A stretch of DNA of 64,000 nucleotides from Streptomyces malaysiensis subsp. samsunensis (GCF_024519315.1 NZ_JANIIC010000030.1:1-64000), one strand, 5' to 3'; shown: positions 53,588-62,789, counted from the first letter of the stretch. Numbers and translations: made by a program. The notes: generated from the letters alone by a model not told the origin.

Positions 53588-54334
53588 ATGACCGACCAGC
53601 CCAACTCCGCAGCCATCACGACCGACTGGACCACCGTCTCCACCGCGGACGGACCGATGCGCGTGTATGTCGCACGGCCTGATCGGCCCGCCGACCGGGC
53701 CGTGATCGTGCTACAGGAGGCGTTCGGAGTCAACGACCACATCCAGGACATCGCCAGCCGTTACGCCGCCCACGGCTTCCTCGCCCTCGCCCCCGACCTG
53801 TTCCACCGCAACGGCGTCGGTATTCTCGCCTACGAGCAGCACGCCGAGGCCATGCCGTTGATCGGTGCCATCGGGCCGGACGAGATCGTCTCTGACATCG
53901 AGGCCGTCCTGACTCATCTCCGGGCGGAGGAAGGCGTACCCGCCTCCCGCACGGCGATCAATGGATTCTGCTTCGGTGGCCGTGCCGCCTTCACCGCCGC
54001 CACCGCCATCAGTGGATTCGGCGCCACCGTCGTCTTCTACGGTCCCGGCATCGCTGCCGGCCCCCACGCGGTCGTGGACCGCGCGGTGAACATCGACGCC
54101 CCCATGCTGCTGCACGTCGGCTCCGCGGACCCCACCATCCCCGATGAACAGGTCGCCGCCATCGAGGGGGCCCTCACTGCCGCGGGCGTCGAGTTCGAGA
54201 GCTACGTCTATGAAGGCGCGGGACACGCCTTTGCCTGCGATGCCCGTCCGCACATGTATGTCGAGGACAGCGCAAGGACCGCCTGGCAGCGCACCCACGC
54301 CTTCCTCGACAAACATCTGCCCGCCACCGCCTGA
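53588..54334 (+). CDS. Dienelactone hydrolase family protein
   Basis: A 248-residue alpha/beta hydrolase. QEAFGVND (residues 43-50) holds the Glu that interacts with the nucleophile, INGFCFGGRAAF (124-135) carries the catalytic Cys128, and HVGSADPTIPDEQ and YEGAGHAFACD give Asp and His. It hydrolyses dienelactones and related enol lactones from ortho-cleavage of aromatics. ATG 53588 has AAGGACACAGCACC upstream. Central gene for assigning the operon to aromatic breakdown. Confidence 0.93.
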   Translation: MTDQPNSAAITTDWTTVSTADGPMRVYVARPDRPADRAVIVLQEAFGVNDHIQDIASRYAAHGFLALAPDLFHRNGVGILAYEQHAEAMPLIGAIGPDEIVSDIEAVLTHLRAEEGVPASRTAINGFCFGGRAAFTAATAISGFGATVVFYGPGIAAGPHAVVDRAVNIDAPMLLHVGSADPTIPDEQVAAIEGALTAAGVEFESYVYEGAGHAFACDARPHMYVEDSARTAWQRTHAFLDKHLPATA

Positions 54335-54366
54335 CCCATCACCTCCGGACGAAACAAGGACGTTCC

Positions 54367-55350
54367 ATGGGCACCGTCACCGAAGTCATCGCGGTCGTCT
54401 GCTCCGACGAGCCCGCCCGCTCGGTCGAGCGCGACGAGCACCTCCTGCTCTCGCCCCCGCACCCCAACCCTTTTCCCGTGAAGCTCTGGAGGGATCGCGA
54501 GCCACTGAGCGTGGTGCACTTCCCTAAAGAGTATGAGGCTGTGCCCTTCGCTCCGCCGCGCGGAATCTACGAGAGCGCCCAGATCCGCATCGAATGGCAG
54601 ACGATGGACAACCGGCAGCCCTTCTACCACCGCAACTGCGACGTCGACGAGATCTCGTACCAGATCGACGGCGAGCGCACCCTGATGACCGAACTCGGTG
54701 TCGTCGAGCACAGGCCGGGCGAGTTCTCCCGGATCCCCCGTGGAGTCGCCCACGACAACTGGGGGCGCCGCGAGAGCCATCTGCTCTTCTACACCCCGGC
54801 TCCGGTTAGAGAGGAACGCGCCCCCCTGCGTCGCTCCGGAACGGTGTTCCCGCCCTTCCCCGGCTGGGAGCCCGGGGCGGTCAACGAGGCCGTCACCCAG
54901 TGCATGGGCGCCCCCGGGCACGACATCACCGTCGCGCCCGTCGACGAACGGCGGCTGCTGGAGCAGGTGAACGCGGAGAAGGACCGCCTCACCGTCCTGG
55001 CCGGTGCGGACGAGGCCGGCATGACCTGGCTGTACCACTCCGTCGGCTTCCGCCTGGGCATCGTACGGCTGCGGGCCGAGGGCCCGCGCGTGTACCGGCG
55101 CACCCTGGATGCCAACGAGATCCAGTACCAGATCAGCGGCCACCGCACCCTGGTGAGCCAGCGCGGCATCGTCGAACTCGGACCGGGCGACTTCGTCCGC
55201 ATTCCCCTGGGCATCGCGCACACCAGCGTGTGCGGCGAGGCGAGTGAGCACATCGCCCTGTTCTCCGACCGCGAGCTGCCGCAGATCGCGGAGACGACCA
55301 GGACCGCCGAGCCCTACACCCCCGAACGCCTGGCCGCACTTCAGCCCTGA
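54367..55350 (+). CDS. Double-cupin dioxygenase-like protein (homogentisate dioxygenase-like)
   Basis: A 327-residue bicupin. The first cupin has QPFYHRNCDVDEISYQIDGE and GEFSRIPRGVAHDNW; the second has VYRRTLDANEIQYQISGHRT and GDFVRIPLGIAHTS. The His-x(n)-Glu arrangement (YHRNCDVDE) in the first cupin supplies the metal ligands; the second lacks the matching His. The layout resembles homogentisate 1,2-dioxygenase and related ring-cleavage enzymes. A ring-cleavage role in the operon is inferred. It lies 32 nt after the hydrolase gene. Confidence 0.82.
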   Translation: MGTVTEVIAVVCSDEPARSVERDEHLLLSPPHPNPFPVKLWRDREPLSVVHFPKEYEAVPFAPPRGIYESAQIRIEWQTMDNRQPFYHRNCDVDEISYQIDGERTLMTELGVVEHRPGEFSRIPRGVAHDNWGRRESHLLFYTPAPVREERAPLRRSGTVFPPFPGWEPGAVNEAVTQCMGAPGHDITVAPVDERRLLEQVNAEKDRLTVLAGADEAGMTWLYHSVGFRLGIVRLRAEGPRVYRRTLDANEIQYQISGHRTLVSQRGIVELGPGDFVRIPLGIAHTSVCGEASEHIALFSDRELPQIAETTRTAEPYTPERLAALQP

Positions 55351-55371
55351 ACGACGCAGGAGCCGCACGTC

Positions 55372-56472
55372 ATGACCACCATGCTCGCCGCGCGTGCCCA
55401 GAAGGGTTCCACCGCGCTACACCTGCACAAGATAGCCACTCCCGAGCCCGGGCCGTACGACGTTCTCGTCAAGGTGGCGTCCGCGGGCCTCGCCCCCGGA
55501 ATGATGACGCTGCTCGCCCAGGGCGCCTTCAAGCACCTGCCCACCACGCTCGGCCACGAGGCCGCCGGCAACGTAGTCGCCGTCGGCACCGAAGTGGAGG
55601 GCATCGACGCGGATGCCCGCGTGCGGGTGCACCCGAACCTGAACTGCCGGACCTGCGGCTACTGCCGGTCCGACCGCGACATGATGTGCCCGCAGCAGGC
55701 GATGATCGGGCACGCCGCCTTCGGTGACGTCCCGATGCCGCTGTACGACCGCTACCACGACGGTGGGCTGGCCGAGTACATCCGGGTGCCGCACTGGCTC
55801 GTCGACCCGCTGCCCGACAACGTGTCCTTCGACGTCGGCGCCAAGGCTCACGATCTCGCCAACGCTATACGTGCCCTGAAGTGCGCCGACCTGCCGCTGG
55901 GGGCGACGCTCGTGGTCACCGCCGCCACCGGCACGATGGGCACCGCCACCGTCAAGCTCGCCCGGCACTTCGGGGTGTCCCGGCTCGTCCTCGTCGGCCG
56001 CAGTGCCGAACGGCTGGCGGCTGTCCAGCCCCTCGCCGGTGACGTGCGCACCGACAGCGTGGCACTCGAAGAACTGCCCGTGAACTGGGCTGAGGAAGGC
56101 GGTCTCACCCGAGCCCTGCGCGCGCTGGTCCCGCAGGGAGCCGACGCCGTACTCGACTTCGTACCGGACGGGCCGGCCACTTCGCAGGCGCTCGCCGCGC
56201 TGGCGACCGGCGGCAGCCTCGTGCACATGGGCGCCAACCGCAGCCCGCTGATGTTCCCCATGGTCGCCGTCATGGCCAACTGCTGGCGCATCGTCGGCAC
56301 CCGCGCCTGCACCCGCACCGATGCGAGGGAAGCCCTCACCCTGCTCGGCCAGGGCGCCCTGGACGCGGATGAACTCATCACGCACCGCTACCCGCTGGCC
56401 GAGGCCAACGAGGCGGTCGCCGCCATGCAGAACCGGACCGAGCCGATCTGGATGGCGGTGGTCAACCCGTGA
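55372..56472 (+). CDS. Zinc-type MDR alcohol dehydrogenase with unusual active site
   Basis: A 366-residue medium-chain dehydrogenase. Structural zinc ligands CRTCGYCRSDRDMMC are present, GHEAAGNV is normal, and the nucleotide domain has LVVTAATGTMGTATVKLARH. The catalytic Cys expected in the GLCGTD-like segment is replaced: the text reads SAGLAPGMM. So it may lack catalytic zinc and act as a reductase instead. It starts 21 nt after the cupin gene and its stop overlaps the next start (GTGA). Confidence 0.88.
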   Translation: MTTMLAARAQKGSTALHLHKIATPEPGPYDVLVKVASAGLAPGMMTLLAQGAFKHLPTTLGHEAAGNVVAVGTEVEGIDADARVRVHPNLNCRTCGYCRSDRDMMCPQQAMIGHAAFGDVPMPLYDRYHDGGLAEYIRVPHWLVDPLPDNVSFDVGAKAHDLANAIRALKCADLPLGATLVVTAATGTMGTATVKLARHFGVSRLVLVGRSAERLAAVQPLAGDVRTDSVALEELPVNWAEEGGLTRALRALVPQGADAVLDFVPDGPATSQALAALATGGSLVHMGANRSPLMFPMVAVMANCWRIVGTRACTRTDAREALTLLGQGALDADELITHRYPLAEANEAVAAMQNRTEPIWMAVVNP

Positions 56473-58061
56473 GCGCCGCATCCCGGCTTCCCGTACTTGT
56501 GGTCGGAGGCGGTCCCGTCGGCCTGACCGTGGCAAACCTGCTCGCGGCCCGCGGAGTTCCCCTCGTCCTGGTCGAGCGCAACGCCTCCACCAGTGACGAG
56601 GCCAAGGCCATCAGCCTGGACGACGAGTCTTTGCGGACGCTGCAGACGGCCGGTCTGGCGGACAAGGTCATGGAGATCGTCGTCCCGGGTACCGGCACGC
56701 GTTACTACGACCGCAAGGGTCGGCCCCTCTTCCACGCCCGGGGCCCGCAGCCCTACCGCCTCGGCTTCCCGTTCAAGAACCAGTTCGCCCAGCCCGAACT
56801 GGAGAAGCTGTTGCTGGACGAGCTGAAATCCCGTTCAGAGGCGGACATCCGCTTCTCCACCGAACTGCTCACCGTGACGGACAACCCCGACGGCACCGGC
56901 GCCACCGCCGCGATCCGAACCCCCGGGGGCACCCACACCGAAGACCTGCGAGTCAGCTGGGTCCTGGCCTGCGACGGAGGCCGCTCGACCGTGCGCGAAC
57001 TGCGCGGCATCGGCATGACCGGCACCAGCCACCAGCACGTCTGGCTGGTCGCCGACACCACCGGTGACCTTCACGACGAGCGCTACGGAATGCATCACGG
57101 CACCCCCGAACGGCCCACGGTGATCGTGCCCGGCCGAGGCGGCCGCTGCCGCTACGAGTTCCTCCTGCATCCGGGAGAGGGCGAGAAGGGTGCACGGCCC
57201 GACTTTGAGACGGTGCGCAGGCTGGTCGCGCCCTACCGGTTGCTCACCGAGGATCAGGTGGAACGCTGCACCGCGTACACCTTTAACGCCGTCGTCGCCG
57301 ACCGGTGGCGCGACGGGTACGCGCTGCTGCTCGGCGACGCCGCGCACATGATGCCGCCCTTCGCCGGCCAGGGACTCAACTCCGGTATACGGGACGCTGC
57401 CAACCTCGCGTGGAAGATCGACGACGTGTGGCACGGCCGGGCCGCGGAGAGCCTCCTCGACACCTATGAAGCGGAGCGGCGCCCGCACGCCACCGCCATG
57501 GTCCGCTACTCCGAACGCCTCGGTGATGTCGTCATGACCACCGACCGGCGTCGCGCTCTCGTACGCGACATCGCCGCCCGTGCTCTGCTGCGCGTACCAA
57601 AGGGGCGTCGCTACCTCACCGAGATGCGGTTCCGGCCCTCAGCACGGCATGAGGCCGGCCTGGTCGTCGGTGACCACTCCCTGACGGGCACGCAGCTGCC
57701 GCAGCCACGGGTCCTGGTCCCCCCGAGCCTGCACCCGCTCTGGTTCGACGAGGTCCTCGGCCAGTCCTATGCTTTGCTGGGCGTCGATGTCCCGGACGCC
57801 GCCTGGCGACGCTTCGACGGCACTCACTGGCCCGACGACACGCTGGGCATCAGACGGATCGATGTGGCGCTCGGCGACCGCATACCGCCGACGACCGGAG
57901 TGCGCGAAGCTGTCGCGGACGCGGACGGCCGCCTGGAGGCAGCCCTCGCCACGGCCCGCAACCGGTTTGTCCTGGTCAAGCCCGACCGCTACATCGCGGC
58001 CGTCCTGGGGCCGCAGGACATCCCCGCCGTCGCCGCGGCACTGTGCAAGAAGACCAGGTGA
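56469..58061 (+). CDS. Class A flavin-dependent monooxygenase (MhpA/PheA-like)
   Basis: A 530-residue FAD aromatic hydroxylase. GxGxxG-type motif VVGGGPVGLTVANLLA (about residues 10-25), DG motif WVLACDGGRSTVREL (about 160-174) and GD motif LLLGDAAHMMPPFAGQGLN (about 289-307) are intact, and a thioredoxin-like C-terminal domain follows. It hydroxylates a phenol or hydroxyphenyl acid with NAD(P)H and O2. The GTG start overlaps the preceding stop, and its own stop overlaps the next GTG. A C-terminal relic of a second copy lies at 63545-63775. Confidence 0.93.
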   Translation: MSAASRLPVLVVGGGPVGLTVANLLAARGVPLVLVERNASTSDEAKAISLDDESLRTLQTAGLADKVMEIVVPGTGTRYYDRKGRPLFHARGPQPYRLGFPFKNQFAQPELEKLLLDELKSRSEADIRFSTELLTVTDNPDGTGATAAIRTPGGTHTEDLRVSWVLACDGGRSTVRELRGIGMTGTSHQHVWLVADTTGDLHDERYGMHHGTPERPTVIVPGRGGRCRYEFLLHPGEGEKGARPDFETVRRLVAPYRLLTEDQVERCTAYTFNAVVADRWRDGYALLLGDAAHMMPPFAGQGLNSGIRDAANLAWKIDDVWHGRAAESLLDTYEAERRPHATAMVRYSERLGDVVMTTDRRRALVRDIAARALLRVPKGRRYLTEMRFRPSARHEAGLVVGDHSLTGTQLPQPRVLVPPSLHPLWFDEVLGQSYALLGVDVPDAAWRRFDGTHWPDDTLGIRRIDVALGDRIPPTTGVREAVADADGRLEAALATARNRFVLVKPDRYIAAVLGPQDIPAVAAALCKKTR

Positions 58062-59138
58062 CGTCCCTGCCGACCACGACGGCCGCCGTCCGGGTCCACG
58101 ATCACGGTGGTCCCGAACAACTGGTCTACGAGCAGCGGCCGCTGCCGGCCCTCGGTCCCACCGACGTGCTGGTGGCCGTCGACACCGCGGCCGTCTCGGG
58201 GTGGGACCTGAAGTACCGCCGCGGACCGCAGCCCGGCACCCGGCTCCCCGGCCGCAACCCCTTCCCCATGCCCCAGCAACTGGGACGGGAGGCCGCAGGG
58301 ACAGCCGTCGCCACCGGGCCGGACACCCGTCTGCCGCGTCCAGGAGACCGGGTGGCGGCCGTTGTCCACCCCGAGAATCCTCACGCACCTGAGACGTATC
58401 GGGACCTTGGCAACCTGTCCACCGGCATCGCTGTCCCAGGTCACCAGGCGCCGGGCGCCTATGCCGAGTACGTGGTGCGCGACGAACGACTCTTCCTGCC
58501 GGTGCCTGACCACGCCGACCTGGAACAGGCGGCGGTCACGCTGTGGCCCTTCGACACCAGCCACCGGGGTACTGCGGGTCACTGCGGGGGATACCCTGCT
58601 CGTGACCGGGGCCGCCGGCCCGATGGGTCTGGCCACCATCCGACTGGCCCAGATTTTCGGACTGCGTGTTATCGCCACGACCCGGCATGCCGAACGAGCC
58701 GACGCCCTGCGGGCAGTCGTCGACGCCGAGATCGTCGTCACCCAGGATGTGGACACCGCTGCCGAGGTCATCAGGGACCTCACCCATGGTGAGGGCGTGG
58801 ATCACGCCGTCGACTATTCGGCCAGCCGCGATCTGCTGCGCCTCGCACTGGATGTTCTGCGGCTCGGTGGCCGGCTCTGTCCGGCGGCCGGAGAACAGAG
58901 TCCGCCCGGGCCCCTGCCGTTCACGGTCTTCGACCTCACCCGTCTGGAGGCCGACGTCGTCGGGGTCCGCGGAGCACGGCACGACGACGCGCTGCGGGTT
59001 CTGGGCCTCCTCACCGATGGACGGCTGCGCTCGCCGATTGCCGCGCGCTTTCCGCTGGCGGAGGCCGCGCAGGCGCACGAACTCATGGAACAAGGCACCG
59101 ACGTCGTCGGGCGCATCCTCCTCAAGCCCGGCCGCTGA
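58058..59138 (+). pseudogene. MDR dehydrogenase paralogue with single-base frameshift
   Basis: Starts at GTG 58058 overlapping the monooxygenase stop. The protein reads AAVRVHDHGGPEQLVYEQRP, SGWDLKYRRG and DTSHRG, then changes frame at GGGG (58566-58569) to VLRVTAGDTLLVTGAAGPMG and ends with DVVGRILLKPGR at 59138. Removing one G gives SHRVLRVTAG, matching the intact paralogue at 48706-49794, and makes a 359-residue protein. It may be a sequencing error or a fresh null mutation. Confidence 0.85.
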
Positions 59139-59140
59139 GC

Positions 59141-59175
59141 GCGCGAGCCGACGCCGCCGCGGCGTCGGCTCGCGC
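59141..59175. terminator. strong hairpin after the dehydrogenase
   Basis: Perfect 16-bp GC-rich arms at 59141-59156 and 59160-59175 with a 3-nt loop, starting 2 nt after the stop. No U tract follows, as is common in Streptomyces terminators. It separates the operon from the decayed alcohol dehydrogenase downstream. Confidence 0.8.
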
Positions 59176-59204
59176 CCCCACCTTCGCACCGGGAGAATAA
59201 GTTC

Positions 59205-60290
59205 TTGCCCACACCAACCGCCGTCGCCGTGGCTCGCGCCGGCGAGGACACCTTCCACTGGGAACGTGCCGTCCTCGAGTCCCGGCCCTGGCGAAGTCCT
59301 CGTCCGCCTCGTCGCCATCGGCCTGTGCCACACAGACCTGTCCGTCCTGGCCGGGCGGGCTGCCCGCGGTGCTCGGCCACGGGGGAGCAGGAATCGTCGA
59401 AGCCGTGGGCGACTCGGTTACCGATGTCGCAGCCGGTGACCGCGTCGTGCTCTCCTTCAACTCCTGCGGCCGCTGCACCTCGTGCCGGACCGGCCGGCCC
59501 ACCGCGTGCGGCACCTACTTCCCGCTGAACTTCCAGGCGGCCCGTCCGGACGGCACGACACCGATCCGCACACCGGAGGGAGCACCGCTCGGCGGCCTGT
59601 TCTTCGGGCAGTCTTCCCTCGCCCGGTACGCGGTCGTCTCCGCCCAGAGCGTGGTCCGCGTCGACGGGGCCGATGACGACGAATTCGCCCTGCTGGTGCC
59701 TGTCGGCTGCGGCATCCAGACCGGTGCCGGAGCCATCCTCAACCTGCTCAGGCCTGAGCACGGCGACAGCGTGGCCGTCTTCGGCGCCGGAGCGGTCGGC
59801 CTGTCGGCGGTCATGGCGGCGCGGCTCACGGCCGCCCGGACCATCGTGTCCGTGGACGTCGTTCCGTGGCGCCTGGCTCTGGCTACCGAACTCGGCGCCA
59901 CCCATACCGTGAACAGCGGAACGGAGGACCTCGGCCGCTGTCTGGCCGACAGCGCCGGCCCCACCGGTGTGACCCACGTCCTCGAAACCACCGGCGTGTC
60001 GTCCCTGACGGAACTGGCCTCCACCGCCATTGCCGCCAACGGAACAGTCGCCGTCATCGGAGCGCCGACCGCCGGAAGCCGGGCTTCTTTCGACATCAGT
60101 GCTCTCATCGACGGACGGACCGTTTGTGGTGTCACTGAAGGCGGCAGCGACCGCATCACCTTTATCCCTGCCCTCATCGACCTGGCGGCGCCAAGGACGC
60201 TTGCCGTACGAGAAGTTCGTCCGCTTCTACGCCGAGGACGAGCTCCACCGGCGGTCCGGGACGCGACATGCGGCGGCCTCAGGACTCGGC
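59205..60290 (+). pseudogene. Zinc alcohol dehydrogenase (aryl-alcohol type), frameshifted
   Basis: Starts VAVARAGEDTFHWERAVLES, then shifts to GEVLVRLVAIGLCHTDLSV and again to VLGHGGAGIVEAVGDSVTDV, CGRCTSCRTGRPTAC, FFGQSSLARYAVVSAQSVVR, VGCGIQTGAGAILNLLRPEH and GSDRITFIPALIDL, before a last shift into LPYEKFVRFYAEDELHR. Catalytic CHTD and the structural zinc cysteines are intact, so damage is limited to frameshifts near 59290, 59360 and 60195 and a shortened C-terminus. Confidence 0.8.
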
Positions 60291-60408
60291 TTACCTGCGA
60301 GCATAGGTCCAATGCAGGCCGAGGAGCCCGCGTCACCGCGTGTGGGACACCAAGGTCCGCTGCGGGCCGGTCACCGGGCTCGGCACTGCTGCGCCGGGGC
60401 CCGTACGC

Positions 60409-60768
60409 TCAATTCCCGCCGGTGTCCGTTGCCCCACTTTGATGGGCGCGTTCGTCGGCGAGCATCGCGGTGACTGCCGGAACGGTGAAACCTCCGATTC
60501 CCAGGAGATGGTGCACCTCCCAGGGAATGACCTCGTATTCGCGGAACCCTCCGGCAACGAAGGGCTCACTGCGGAAGAGGTCATCGACGGCCTGACGGGG
60601 CATGTGGCCCACGACGATGATGCCAAGACCTCGGTCGGGGCTGGGCCCGGCCATCAGTATCTGGCCCGTGAGCTGTCGATGGTGCATCCATGCCAGGTGA
60701 TCGCTGAGGGCCTCCTCGATCGCGCTTTCTCGGTCGCCGCTCCAGCGGTGCAGTGTCAGATACCACAT
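60409..60768 (-). CDS. YCII family protein
   Basis: A 119-residue protein starting at ATG 60768. It reads MWYLTLHRWSGDRESAIEEA, LSDHLAWMHHRQLTGQILMA, GPSPDRGLGIIVVGHMPRQA and DDLFRSEPFVAGG. HLAWMxxLxxxGxLxxxGP and DPFVxxG are the YCII barrel with its His/Asp pair. Members act on chlorinated muconolactones or unknown small molecules, which fits the neighbouring aromatic genes. It follows the cyclodeaminase-like gene by 14 nt. Confidence 0.85.
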   Translation of the reverse strand: MWYLTLHRWSGDRESAIEEALSDHLAWMHHRQLTGQILMAGPSPDRGLGIIVVGHMPRQAVDDLFRSEPFVAGGFREYEVIPWEVHHLLGIGGFTVPAVTAMLADERAHQSGATDTGGN

Positions 60769-60782
60769 CGTCCCACGTCCCT

Positions 60783-61766
60783 TCAGCCGGAGAAGTTGAA
60801 TGCAGTGCCCAGCCGCTGTTCGTCTGCCCACGCGCGGATCCATGCCAGGATCGGGACATCCCATTGGTAGGGCATGGCCAGCTCGAACACGATCGTGTCC
60901 GTGTGGGAACCGCGGGCGGGCACCTTTCCTGTGATCACATCTGCCAGTTGCAGGGCATCGGCGGGTACAGGCGGAGGGGCGTCGCCGATGAAACCGCTGG
61001 CGAATCCGAAAGCAACCAGTTCAGGGCGCCGAGTCGTTGGTACCGCCAAGCGGGCACCACGCTTGAGGAGGTTGCCGCCCGCACCAGTCATGCTGATCAG
61101 CAACGCACCGGGACGTACGGCCTCGGGATCGGGTACGGCTGACTCACCGAGGGAGTAGCGGCCCGCGGCGGTGATGACATCAGCGCCGGCCACCGCCTCG
61201 TCGATGGATGCCGCTACCGACACGTGGACATCGTCGCCGAGTCGGGTCCGCAGACTCGCGCCGAAGGCCGTTCGGCTCTCGCGCGTTGGGCTCCATACCT
61301 TCAGGTGGCGAAGGCCAGGCATCACACGGCGGATGGTGCGCACATGACTGCGTGCCTGCACTCCACTCCCCAGCACTGTCAGTGTGGCGGCATCAGCGGG
61401 AGCGAGATGGCGCACGCCGACTGCGGCAGGGACCGAAGTGCGCAGCACGTTGAAGTCGTCCAGCGCGATCATGCTGTCGACTGCGCCGGTGGTGCCGTCC
61501 AGTTGGACCCCGAGCGATGCGTTGGGGCGGGCCTCCTTCACTCGGTTGGGAAAGACACGCAGGGTCGCGGGACCGCTCGCGAGCGACACCAACTGCGCGG
61601 CCAGCTCATCGCCATTGGCCAGGTCCAGCCCCGCGAAGACGGTCTGTGCGCGATCGCCGGCCTGGCACTGGGTGACGGAGCTTTCGACCGCGTCGATGGC
61701 GCTGTCGAGCTCGTCGTCGTTGGTAGCGAGCCGACTCAGGTCCGAGCGACTCAGCAGTAGCGGCAT
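60783..61766 (-). CDS. Ornithine cyclodeaminase/mu-crystallin family protein
   Basis: A 327-residue NAD(P)-dependent protein. LVSLASGPATLRVFPNRVKE, GAVDSMIALDDFNVLRTSVP and TVLGSGVQARSHVRTIRRVM (with the GxGxQA nucleotide motif at about 134-139) are family blocks. Members deaminate ornithine or reduce imines/ketones; without ornithine-binding residues identified, the substrate is open. ATG 61766 follows GAGAGGTACTGAC. Same strand as the YCII gene and divergent in function from the MarR gene upstream. Confidence 0.85.
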   Translation of the reverse strand: MPLLLSRSDLSRLATNDDELDSAIDAVESSVTQCQAGDRAQTVFAGLDLANGDELAAQLVSLASGPATLRVFPNRVKEARPNASLGVQLDGTTGAVDSMIALDDFNVLRTSVPAAVGVRHLAPADAATLTVLGSGVQARSHVRTIRRVMPGLRHLKVWSPTRESRTAFGASLRTRLGDDVHVSVAASIDEAVAGADVITAAGRYSLGESAVPDPEAVRPGALLISMTGAGGNLLKRGARLAVPTTRRPELVAFGFASGFIGDAPPPVPADALQLADVITGKVPARGSHTDTIVFELAMPYQWDVPILAWIRAWADEQRLGTAFNFSG

Positions 61767-61802
61767 GTCAGTACCTCTCTCGATCGGAACAGTACCCATT
61801 CA

Positions 61803-61838
61803 TCCTGTACTTCGAGACGTAGGTTTTGCAATACAGGA
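61803..61838. promoter_or_regulatory. spaced inverted repeat upstream of cyclodeaminase-like gene
   Basis: TCCTGTA (61803-61809) and TACAGGA (61832-61838) are complementary 7-bp arms 22 nt apart, 37-72 nt upstream of the start at 61766. Possible operator or hairpin; weakly supported. Confidence 0.35.
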
Positions 61839-61853
61839 CAGTATCCCAATGGT

Positions 61854-62330
61854 TCACTTCCCGGGCGAGGGCGAAGCGCTCGCATCACGCGTGGCGGGCG
61901 CCTCCGCCAGCAGGCCGGTGCAGGTGCGCAGCCATGCCGAGATGACGGGTTCGTCCGCCCCCGCCGCGCCCCGTAGGAGGATCTCGAACTCCTTCACTGT
62001 TGCCGACGCCCGGGCGAGCCGGTCGCGGCCGCTGGTGGTCAGCGTCGTGCCCCGCGTCCGAAGTCGCGGCACACGATCCGCACGCTCGATGTAGCCGGCC
62101 TTGGCCAGAGCGTCAAGGATCTTGAGCATGGTGGGCGCCGCAACCGCCGAGCGGCGGGCGAGCTCGGAGTTGGAAATGCCTGGATGATCTTCCAGCAGGG
62201 CGAGCGCCAGGTACTGCGGCGTTGTCAGGCCGACCTGGGCGAGGGCCGCGTCCATCCTGGATCTCAAGGTCTGTTGCAGCCTTTTGAGTGCGAATCCCAG
62301 GGATTCTTCCGGGTCTACATGGGGGTTCAT
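61854..62330 (-). CDS. MarR family transcriptional regulator
   Basis: A 158-residue protein. The winged HTH is in LALALLEDHPGISNSELARR and SAVAAPTMLKILDALAKAGY (about residues 39-80), wing RADRVPRLRTRGTTLT. It faces an ABM gene at 62429 with a 98-nt gap that contains an imperfect palindrome, so it probably represses that gene and itself in response to a phenolic ligand. Confidence 0.9.
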   Translation of the reverse strand: MNPHVDPEESLGFALKRLQQTLRSRMDAALAQVGLTTPQYLALALLEDHPGISNSELARRSAVAAPTMLKILDALAKAGYIERADRVPRLRTRGTTLTTSGRDRLARASATVKEFEILLRGAAGADEPVISAWLRTCTGLLAEAPATRDASASPSPGK

Positions 62331-62352
62331 GTTTGGGAGCGTACCAGTTTAC

Positions 62353-62382
62353 TTAGTGCCCTAATTGAAGTTAGGGTGCTAA
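62353..62382. promoter_or_regulatory. MarR operator between MarR and ABM genes
   Basis: TTAGTGCCCTAA (62353-62364) and TTAGGGTGCTAA (62371-62382) are complementary at 10 of 12 positions around a 6-nt spacer. The site lies in an AT-rich stretch between two divergent genes, the usual place for a MarR dimer. Confidence 0.7.
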
Positions 62383-62428
62383 TGAGCGCGCGCATCGCAC
62401 GCCAGGTCCGATCGTCAGGAGAGCCGCC

Positions 62429-62785
62429 ATGACCAGCCCGACAACCAGCCTGTCCGTGACCACGGGCACAGATCAGATCACTCTGGTCAATGTGTTCACC
62501 GTCGACATCGAACGCCAGACCGAGCTGGTGGAGGCACTCGACGAGGCCACGCGATCGATCTTCACGAAGGTTCCTGGCTTCATCTCTGCGAACCTGCACG
62601 TCAGCCTCGACGGCACGCGCGTCGTCAACTACGCCCAGTGGGCGGACAAAGCCAGCTACTCCGCGGCTCTTCAGCACCCGGAGGTCCGCAAGCACGTGGA
62701 GCACGCCGCAGGCATAGCGCAGGCGTACGACCCGACCCTGGTACAGGTCTGGTCCGTGCATAACAGCGACGCAGACGTCTCCTGA
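62429..62785 (+). CDS. ABM-domain protein
   Basis: A 118-residue protein starting at ATG 62429 after CAGGAGAGCCGCC. Blocks ITLVNVFTVDIERQTELVEA, VPGFISANLHVSLDGTRVVN and YAQWADKASYSAALQHPEVR are a complete ABM barrel. FISANLHVSLDGTRVVNYAQW is the usual signature stretch (given here as its parts). Divergent MarR control suggests induction by its own substrate or a product. Confidence 0.9.
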   Translation: MTSPTTSLSVTTGTDQITLVNVFTVDIERQTELVEALDEATRSIFTKVPGFISANLHVSLDGTRVVNYAQWADKASYSAALQHPEVRKHVEHAAGIAQAYDPTLVQVWSVHNSDADVS

Positions 62786-62789
62786 GCAC

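Noticed and set aside
55417..56535. 372-codon minus frame
   Set aside because: Shadow of the MDR dehydrogenase at 55372.
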